From NCBI GenBank assembly GCA_015234495.1, contig JADGMZ010000204.1:1-6244 (forward strand): a stretch of DNA of 6,244 nt, in the 5' to 3' direction. Both the position numbers and the translations under genes were made by a program. Under the pieces are notes generated by a model. It was given only the letters and a program-made list of their open reading frames with translations. It ran no database searches and was not told the DNA's origin. Position 1 is the first letter of the stretch, and every line of letters begins with the position of its first letter. Positions 1 to 6,244 of the stretch are shown here, one piece after another. This DNA comes from Brevundimonas sp. Its GTDB lineage: Bacteria > Pseudomonadota > Alphaproteobacteria > Caulobacterales > Caulobacteraceae.

Positions 1-475
1 CGTCGCACAGAATGCTGTCGCCGACCCAGTAGAGCGAGGGTTCGCCGGGTGCGCGCAGCAGGAAGCCCGACACCTCGCCCATGGCGGGCAGCACCGCGTC
101 GGGGCCGTGCCGGCCGGGGGTGAGGACGATCTCGACCGGACCGACGGTGACCGCGTCCGCTGCCGGCATGACCCCGGCGACGCCGAAGGCCCGCAGGCCG
201 GCCGCGTCCCGGGCCGGGGCGAACACCGGCGTTCGGGCGGGGATCGCCCGCGCCGCCGCGGCGTCGAAATGGTCGGAATGCAGGTGCGAGACCAGCACCG
301 CGTCGACGCCGTCGACCACGGCCTCGACCGGCATGGGCAGGTCGACGAGGGGCGAGCGGACGTCGCCCGCATAGCTGCGCCCCTCGCCCTTCGCCGCCAG
401 CCAGGGATCGATCAGCAGAACCACGCCCGCCATCGACACGCGGACCGTGGCGCTGCGGACAAGCTGGATCTGCAT
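1..475 (-). CDS. MBL-fold metallo-hydrolase, C-terminus beyond left edge
   Basis: Translating the minus strand from the ATG at 475-473 gives 158 codons open to the window edge, so the C-terminal part is missing. The fragment starts MQIQLVRSATVRV and has an early strand ending in LLIDPWL (residues 20-26). The zinc-binding motif HLHSDH follows, with His64, His66, Asp68 and His69. A third ligand candidate is His123 in LTPGRHG, and GDS at 152-154 supplies the likely bridging Asp153. These are the hallmarks of the metallo-beta-lactamase superfamily, in the small single-domain class that hydrolyses esters, lactones or phosphodiesters in the cytoplasm; the substrate cannot be told. No signal peptide is visible. 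The start is supported by CGGAG five bases upstream. The acnA stop lies 23 bases upstream on the same strand with no hairpin between, so co-transcription with acnA is likely. Fold confidence is high; function is unknown. Confidence 0.9.
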   Translation of the reverse strand, partial: MQIQLVRSATVRVSMAGVVLLIDPWLAAKGEGRSYAGDVRSPLVDLPMPVEAVVDGVDAVLVSHLHSDHFDAAAARAIPARTPVFAPARDAAGLRAFGVAGVMPAADAVTVGPVEIVLTPGRHGPDAVLPAMGEVSGFLLRAPGEPSLYWVGDSILCD

Positions 476-498
476 CCGGTCTCCGGCTCTGCGGCGGC

Positions 499-3216
<2,718 letters not shown>

Positions 3217-3218
3217 GG

Positions 3219-3308
3219 AGAGGTTCCTCTGGTTCAAGCCGCCCGGACATCCGGTTGCGCGATCGCGCGACAGACGACGGGGCGCACAGGTCCCCGCCGC
3301 GCGCGGCG
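3219..3308. other. acnA leader with four short palindromes
   Basis: Between the acnA start and the candidate promoter lie four palindromes. They are AGAGG-TT-CCTCT (3219-3230), CCGGA-CA-TCCGG (3243-3254), the perfect GCGCGATCGCGC (3257-3268) and the perfect CGCCGCGCGCGGCG (3295-3308). A further 5-bp pairing, CGGGG with CCCCG, spans 3278-3296 around a 9-base loop. If transcription starts near 3324 all of these fall in the 5' untranslated RNA. They could be operator sites or RNA structure. At this base composition some short GC palindromes are expected by chance, so only the clustering is notable. No known riboswitch class was recognised. Confidence 0.4.
3225..3230 (-). promoter_or_regulatory. 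acnA ribosome-binding site
   Basis: On the minus strand AGAGGA lies 8 bases before the ATG at 3216 and matches the anti-Shine-Dalgarno core. It supports 3216 over the longer in-frame start at 3360. It is the upstream arm of a 12-base imperfect palindrome (AGAGG-AA-CCTCT) placed directly before the start codon. A tight two-base centre cannot form a full hairpin, but a 4-bp stem with a GAAC loop is possible. Confidence 0.7.
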
Positions 3309-3330
3309 AACGCCTGCTGCGGCGGTTGCG

Positions 3331-3359
3331 TACATAGCGACGGCGCGCGGTCCCGTCCA
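3331..3359 (-). promoter_or_regulatory. Candidate acnA sigma-70-type promoter
   Basis: On the minus strand TGGACGG (3359-3353) is followed after 14 bases by GCTATGTA (3338-3331). The published Caulobacter housekeeping pattern is TTGACGS, 10-14 bases, GCTANAWC. The -35 half matches 6 of 7 positions, and the -10 half matches GCTA plus the W position. The predicted transcription start is near 3324, leaving a leader of about 108 bases before the acnA ATG. This is pattern matching by eye in a GC-rich region and has no independent support. Confidence 0.35.
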
Positions 3360-3410
3360 TGTATCCACGATGGCTGCAGGGTCATTGAGAATCGGTCGCA
3401 CCCACGCCCT

Positions 3411-3460
3411 CCCTCCCCGGCCCGGGGAGGGTGGTCGCGCAGCGACCGGGTGGGGAGGGC
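3411..3460 (+). repeat. REP-like palindromic element, copy A
   Basis: The element has two stem-loops and a tail. The first pairs CCCTCCCC (3411-3418) with GGGGAGGG (3424-3431) around GGCCC. The second pairs GGTCGC (3433-3438) with GCGACC (3442-3447) around GCA. The tail is GGGTGGGGAGGGC (3448-3460). The same order of parts recurs inverted in copy B. Elements of this style (C/T-rich arm, G/A-rich arm, GCGCAGC-centred hairpin, GGTGGGG tail) are familiar as dispersed intergenic repeats in alphaproteobacterial genomes. That it is multicopy in this genome is inference. Confidence 0.7.
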
Positions 3461-3494
3461 CGGGCGAAGGGAGCGCCGGTGTCCGTGTCGCTGA

Positions 3495-3550
3495 GCCGCC
3501 CCCACCCCGCCGGCGCTGCGCGCCGCCGACCCTCCCCCCGAGGGGGAGGG
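3495..3550 (-). repeat. REP-like palindromic element, copy B (inverted)
   Basis: Read on the minus strand this repeats the parts of copy A in the same order. The first stem pairs CCCTCCCCC with GGGGGAGGG (arms at 3530-3538 and 3542-3550, perfect 9 bp, loop 3539-3541). The second is a GCGCAGC-type hairpin (CGGCGC 3511-3516 with GCGCCG 3520-3525, loop TGC). A GGGGTGGGGGCGGC tail follows. Copies A and B are therefore inverted with tails facing each other, like a composite REP pair. The outer stem ends only 7 bases before the ccmA ATG and overlaps its ribosome-binding region. The stem could also end leftward readthrough or stabilise RNA. Confidence 0.7.
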
Positions 3551-3552
3551 AG
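3548..3552 (+). promoter_or_regulatory. ccmA ribosome-binding site at the repeat edge
   Basis: GGGAG lies 5 bases before the ATG at 3558. Its first three bases are the last three of the 9-bp stem of REP copy B (right arm 3542-3550). Folding of that stem would partly occlude the site, so the repeat could lower ccmA translation. The overlap is visible in the sequence; an effect is inference. Confidence 0.55.
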
Positions 3553-3557
3553 AACGC

Positions 3558-4157
3558 ATGCTGACCGTCGCCGGCCTGACCCTGTCGCGCGGCGAACGGG
3601 TGCTGTTCCGCGACCTGTCGCTGTCGCTGGCGTCCGGCGAGGCCGTGGCGCTGACCGGGGCCAACGGCGCCGGCAAGACCAGCCTGCTGCGCGCCATCGC
3701 CGGCTTCCTGCGGCCCGACGCCGGGACCGTCGCCTTCGGGGACAGCGACCCCGGCGAGGCGCGGCGGCGTCATCTCCACTGGCTTGGCCATCTGGACGGG
3801 CTGAAGGGCGCGCGGCGGGCGCGGGACGAGCTGGCCTTTCAGGCGCAGTGGCAAGGCGCCGGGGCCGACGGGGTGGCCGCCGCGGTCGAGGTGCTGGCGC
3901 TCGAGCCGCTGCTGGAGCTGGAGGTGCGTCAGCTCTCGGCGGGGCAGAGGCGGCGGCTGGCCTTCGCCCGGCTGATCGCCGCGCCGCGGCCGCTGTGGCT
4001 GCTGGACGAGCCGTTCGCGCCGCTGGACGCGCGCTGGCGGGCGGCGCTGGGCGTGCTGATGCAGGCGCATCTGGACAAGGGCGGGGCCATTCTCGCCGCG
4101 GTGCACGACCCGCTGCCCGTGGCGGCGCGGGCGGTGGATATCGGAGCCGGGCGGTGA
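3558..4157 (+). CDS. ccmA: Heme exporter / cytochrome c maturation ATP-binding protein CcmA
   Basis: This 199-residue single-domain ABC ATPase is the usual length for CcmA (about 200). It shows Walker [10 protein letters not shown] (34-42, Lys40), the ABC signature [14 protein letters not shown] (126-139), Walker B LWLLDEP (146-152, with catalytic Glu151), D-loop PLDA (155-158) and switch His183. Where other ABC proteins carry the Q-loop glutamine it has [10 protein letters not shown] (75-84), the GH..G(I/L)K form typical of CcmA. LSAGQ in place of LSGGQ is also usual for the family. CcmA works at the cytoplasmic face with CcmB, and with CcmC and CcmD, in releasing holo-CcmE so that heme can be delivered to apocytochromes c in the periplasm. 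The ATG is supported by GGGAG 5 bases upstream and by the N-terminus [12 protein letters not shown]. The gene overlaps ccmB by 4 bases, which implies translational coupling. Confidence 0.95.
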   Translation: MLTVAGLTLSRGERVLFRDLSLSLASGEAVALTGANGAGKTSLLRAIAGFLRPDAGTVAFGDSDPGEARRRHLHWLGHLDGLKGARRARDELAFQAQWQGAGADGVAAAVEVLALEPLLELEVRQLSAGQRRRLAFARLIAAPRPLWLLDEPFAPLDARWRAALGVLMQAHLDKGGAILAAVHDPLPVAARAVDIGAGR

Positions 4158-4819
4158 AGGCGCTGCTGATCCTGTGGCGGCGCGAGCTGGCGCTGGCCTG
4201 GTCGGGCGGCGGGGGGCCGCTGCTGGCCTGTGGCTTCTTCCTGTGCCTGACCACCCTGATCCCGCTGGCCGCCGGCGGCGACCCGGCCGGGCTGAGGCCG
4301 GTGGCGGGGGGGGTCGCCTGGCTGGCCCTGGCCCTGTCGTCGATCCTGTCGCTGGAACGGCTGTTCGAGCGCGACCTCGAGGACGGGGCGCTGGACCTGA
4401 TCGCCCTCGGGCCGATCCCGCTGGAGCTGGTGGTTCTGGCCAAGGCCAAGGCGCAATGGCTGGCGGTGGGCGCGCCGCTGGCCCTGACCGCGCCGGTCGC
4501 CGCCATCACCCTCGGCCTGCCGCCGGATCAGGCCCCGCTGGTGGCGGCCTCGGCCCTGATCGGGGCGCTGGGTTTCGCCCTGACCGGCGCGCTCGGCGCG
4601 GCGCTGGCGCTGGGCTCGAAGCGCGGCGGCCTGCTGATCGCGGTGGTGGTGCTGCCGCTGTTCATCCCGCCGGTGGTGTTCGGCTCAGGGGTGCTGGAGC
4701 GGGCGGTGAACGGCCTGTCGCCGGCCCCGGCCCTGGCCTTCCTGGCCGCCTGGGTGCTGTTCGCGGCGGTGGTGACGCCGTTCGCGGGGGCGGCGGCGAT
4801 CCGCAACGCCCAGGGCTGA
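4154..4819 (+). CDS. ccmB: Heme exporter / cytochrome c maturation membrane protein CcmB
   Basis: This 221-residue hydrophobic protein matches the usual CcmB length (about 220). Hydrophobic stretches suggest about six membrane segments: roughly 22-40, 50-67, 90-120 (region), 127-153, 160-178 and 192-215. Family features include [18 protein letters not shown] (70-87), the cytoplasmic loop after the second segment, and [13 protein letters not shown] (167-179). CcmB is the permease partner of CcmA in the inner membrane. The start is GTG at 4154, inside the last codons of ccmA (GTGA overlap), with GGAG at 4143-4146 seven bases upstream. An open frame extends upstream through ccmA in another frame, but the N-terminus [16 protein letters not shown] fits the family. 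A run of eight G at 4306-4313 lies within the gene, with the frame intact across it. No ccmC follows; a hairpin and convergent genes come next. Confidence 0.95.
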   Translation: MKALLILWRRELALAWSGGGGPLLACGFFLCLTTLIPLAAGGDPAGLRPVAGGVAWLALALSSILSLERLFERDLEDGALDLIALGPIPLELVVLAKAKAQWLAVGAPLALTAPVAAITLGLPPDQAPLVAASALIGALGFALTGALGAALALGSKRGGLLIAVVVLPLFIPPVVFGSGVLERAVNGLSPAPALAFLAAWVLFAAVVTPFAGAAAIRNAQG

Positions 4820-4829
4820 CTTCACGGTC

Positions 4830-4859
4830 CGCTCATGCCGGGGAAACCCGGGATGAGCG
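4830..4859. terminator. Hairpin between convergent ccmB and the PhnA-like gene
   Basis: CGCTCATGCCGGG (4830-4842) pairs with CCCGGGATGAGCG (4847-4859) around a GAAA tetraloop (4843-4846), giving 13 pairs with a single G-G mismatch. It begins 10 bases after the ccmB stop and ends 11 bases before the end of the PhnA-like gene, so it could act on transcripts from both sides. Neither side has a clear U-run: the plus strand continues ACAGGAAAATC, and the minus-strand approach has only four T. It is better called a probable bidirectional terminator or RNA-end stabiliser than a classical intrinsic terminator. It may also belong to a dispersed palindrome family. Confidence 0.6.
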
Positions 4860-4870
4860 ACAGGAAAATC

Positions 4871-5095
4871 TCAGGCCTTCTTGACGAACTCCGTCCGCAG
4901 CACGAGGCCGCGGACCTTTTCGACGTTGGCCTCGATCTCGTCGGGGTCGCCGGTCAGGCGGATGTTCTTGACCAGGGCGCCGCGCTTCAGCGTCACCCCG
5001 CCCGAGCCCTTGACCTTGAGGTCCTTGATCAGGGTCACGCTGTCGCCGTCCGCGAGCAGGTTGCCGTTGCTGTCTTTGGTCGGATCGTCGGTCAT
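4871..5095 (-). CDS. PhnA/YjdM C-terminal-domain protein, short form
   Basis: This 74-residue protein starts MTDDPTKDSNGNLLADGDSV and contains DGDSVTLIKDLKVKGSG (16-32), KRGALVKNIRL (37-47) and a C-terminus ending LRTEFVKKA. This is the conserved KOW-like C-terminal domain of the family annotated as alkylphosphonate utilisation protein (PhnA/YjdM). The roughly 110-residue E. coli-type proteins carry an N-terminal zinc ribbon before it; here there are no cysteines at all, so that half is absent. The family name is historical: a direct role in phosphonate metabolism is not established, and no other phn gene is present. The ATG at 5095 follows the stop of the S41-like gene by 9 bases, and a weak AGGG site overlaps that stop, so the two are probably co-transcribed and coupled. 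It is probably cytoplasmic, with function unknown. Confidence 0.88.
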   Translation of the reverse strand: MTDDPTKDSNGNLLADGDSVTLIKDLKVKGSGGVTLKRGALVKNIRLTGDPDEIEANVEKVRGLVLRTEFVKKA

Positions 5096-5104
5096 GGAAC
5101 CGCC

Positions 5105-6244
5105 CTAGCGCCTGGCCGCGGCGGCGTCGAGTCCGGCGATCCAGGCCTCGATGCCGGCGGTGTCGGAAAGCTCGCCCGCCCAGGCGTGGTCGGGGACGTA
5201 GGTCTCGTTGTTGCCCCGCGCCCGGCCGCGGTAGACCTTCATCGGCACGCGGGCGGTGACGCGGCCGCCCGGCAGCGGCTGCTCGCGGATTTCCATATAG
5301 ACCGTGTCGCCCGAGGTCTCCTGCCCCAGATGAACCGCCCCGAGGGCCTTGAGCAGGTCGACGGCGTCGAGGCAGGCGGAGGCGCAGCCGGAGTCGGTCA
5401 GAACCCAGGTCCGAGCCCGCATCGGGGACGGCGTCGCGGGCTCGGCGGCCGGCGGCTCGTCGTCGGCCTGGCGCCACAGCAGCTCACCGGCGGCGCGGGC
5501 GGCGGCCAGGCCGGTGGAAATCCTGTCGAGCCACGCCTGCACCTCCGGATCGGGGCCGAGCAGGATCTTGTAGCTCTCGACGGCGGCGAGGTTCTGTTCG
5601 GAGGCGCGCCAGTCCACCGCCGAGGATTCGGGTTGGCGCCAGGCGACATGGTCCGCGCCCCACAGGCTGCGGGCCAGACCGTAGATCCAGCTCGACGAGC
5701 CGCCGTTGTTGCCGCGCAGGTCGAACACCACCGCCGGGGCCGAGCGGATGTCGTCCGCCCGGGCGGCGACCTCGGCCGTCAGGGCCGTGAGGCGGACGCC
5801 GTCGGCGCTGGCCGGGTCGCCGTTGAAGCCGCCCAGGCTGATCCACTGGCCGCCGCCCCAGGGGCGGAGCTCGATTCCGGTGGTGAAGCGCGGGCTGCGG
5901 GCGGCAGCGAAGCCGGCGTCGCGCACCTCGTCGGGCAGGTCGCGCCAGTCCAGGGTGTAGCGGCGCACCTCGTCCCCGAGCCGGAAATCGCACTGTTCGG
6001 GCCGCCGGACCCACGGATTGTGCTGGTCCACGAACAGGGTCGCGGCGTAGGCCGCGCGGCGCGAGGCCATGGACCAGCGCCCCGCGCCCCGGCCGATGAT
6101 CTCCGCCGCCAGCGCCTCTGCGGGTCGGCCGTCGCAACCCACCAAGACGGCGCCGACCGGGGGCGCCGCCTCGTCCTTGCGGAACACCACCTCATGGCGT
6201 TCGGCCCCGGCGTCGACGCGCAGGCCGGGCTTCCTGACCGGCCT
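5105..6244 (-). CDS. S41-family-like peptidase, N-terminus beyond right edge
   Basis: The reading frame is open from the stop at 5107-5105 to the window edge, giving 379 visible residues; the true start lies outside. GTG codons at 6190 and 6187 are not convincing starts, because the frame continues upstream with ordinary coding sequence (RKPGLRVDAGAERHE). Near the visible N-terminus VGAVLVGCDGRPAEAL resembles the end of a PDZ domain. The S41 core follows: AVVFDLRGNNGG (about 5700-5733), then WVLTDSGCASACLDAVDLL, whose Ser codon at 5378-5380 aligns with the S41 nucleophile segment (T/S)AS. GQETSGDTVYMEI (about 5294-5329) then replaces the usual GxxTxGKG. The lysine of the CtpA-type Ser-Lys dyad is therefore missing, so the enzyme may be tricorn/IRBP-like or inactive. 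Cysteines flank the Ser, which suits an exported protein, but any signal peptide is out of view. It lies 9 bases upstream of the PhnA-like gene. Confidence 0.8.
   Translation of the reverse strand, partial: RPVRKPGLRVDAGAERHEVVFRKDEAAPPVGAVLVGCDGRPAEALAAEIIGRGAGRWSMASRRAAYAATLFVDQHNPWVRRPEQCDFRLGDEVRRYTLDWRDLPDEVRDAGFAAARSPRFTTGIELRPWGGGQWISLGGFNGDPASADGVRLTALTAEVAARADDIRSAPAVVFDLRGNNGGSSSWIYGLARSLWGADHVAWRQPESSAVDWRASEQNLAAVESYKILLGPDPEVQAWLDRISTGLAAARAAGELLWRQADDEPPAAEPATPSPMRARTWVLTDSGCASACLDAVDLLKALGAVHLGQETSGDTVYMEIREQPLPGGRVTARVPMKVYRGRARGNNETYVPDHAWAGELSDTAGIEAWIAGLDAAAARR

Larger units (their letters stand above)
3217..3557. other. Divergent intergenic region between acnA and ccmA
   Basis: This 341-base gap separates the divergent starts of acnA and ccmA. 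The left half (3217-3400) carries the acnA ribosome-binding site, the palindromic leader, the candidate acnA promoter and a GAATC (GANTC) site at 3389-3393. The right half (3401-3557) is almost entirely two inverted REP-like elements plus a linker of about 35 bases (3461-3494). I could not identify a convincing plus-strand promoter for ccmA; it would have to lie left of or inside the repeats. The open frames crossing this gap look like composition artefacts. Confidence 0.75.

Noticed and set aside
3217..3360. N-terminal extension of acnA from the in-frame ATG at 3360 (48 more residues)
   Set aside because: The extra residues are Arg-rich and unlike AcnA N-termini. The ATG overlaps the candidate -35 element, while the ATG at 3216 has a proper ribosome-binding site and begins the conserved sequence.
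3382..3400. Fur-box-like TTGAGAATCGGTC upstream of acnA
   Set aside because: Only one half resembles the GATAAT/TGAGAAT-type repeat and the symmetric half is absent; it is too weak to call despite the plausible link of aconitase to iron control.
3411..3550. CRISPR-like repeat array
   Set aside because: There are only two copies, in opposite orientation, with internal palindromes and no regular spacers; no cas gene is present.
3234..4106. Minus-strand open frames across ccmA and the intergenic gap (290 and 375 codons)
   Set aside because: They are antisense to ccmA and ccmB, both firmly identified; the products are Pro/Arg/Gln-rich and without domains.
3431..4153. Longer ccmB frame starting upstream through the repeat region and ccmA
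   Set aside because: The upstream part is an Arg/Ala/Gly-rich out-of-frame reading of ccmA. CcmB family length and N-terminus fit the GTG at 4154 with its ribosome-binding site.
4833..5477. 214-codon minus-strand frame overlapping the S41-like and PhnA-like genes
   Set aside because: It is a frame-shifted reading of two genes with recognisable families; the product is Arg/Gly-rich low complexity.

Overview
The window is very GC-rich (roughly 70% by eye), with strong G/C bias at third codon positions that leaves long open frames on the non-coding strands. Gene content and protein style point to an alphaproteobacterium, most likely of the Caulobacteraceae (Brevundimonas/Caulobacter type). This placement is inferred from a 905-residue AcnA-type aconitase divergent from heme-exporter genes ccmA-ccmB, from C/T-rich intergenic palindromes of the kind common in that group, and from a Caulobacter-like sigma-70 promoter upstream of acnA. 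No database comparison was possible.

Layout, left to right. (1) On the minus strand, positions 1-475 hold the N-terminal 158 codons of a metallo-beta-lactamase-fold hydrolase that runs off the left edge. (2) On the minus strand, 499-3216 hold acnA (aconitate hydratase, TCA cycle), complete; its stop lies 23 bases before the hydrolase start, so the two are probably co-transcribed. (3) Positions 3217-3557 are a divergent intergenic region. It holds the acnA ribosome-binding site, a leader dense in short palindromes, a candidate acnA promoter, and two inverted copies of a GC-rich REP-like element whose right end abuts ccmA. (4) On the plus strand, 3558-4157 ccmA and 4154-4819 ccmB overlap by 4 bases and encode the ATPase and a membrane subunit of the cytochrome c maturation ABC system. 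(5) Positions 4830-4859 form a strong hairpin between convergent genes. (6) On the minus strand, 4871-5095 encode a 74-residue PhnA/YjdM C-terminal-type protein lacking the zinc ribbon. It is preceded 9 bases upstream by a gene (5105 to the right edge) for an S41-like peptidase whose start is outside the window.

Functionally this is mostly a housekeeping region: central carbon metabolism (aconitase) beside cytochrome c biogenesis. Both are iron-dependent, though only their adjacency is visible here, not a shared control. I found no CRISPR array, insertion sequence, tRNA, rRNA, toxin-antitoxin or defence system and no clearly undescribed system. The points most worth a second look are the REP pair that encroaches on the ccmA ribosome-binding site, the palindrome-rich acnA leader, the isolated ccmAB pair, and the S41-like protein whose active site departs from the Ser-Lys pattern.
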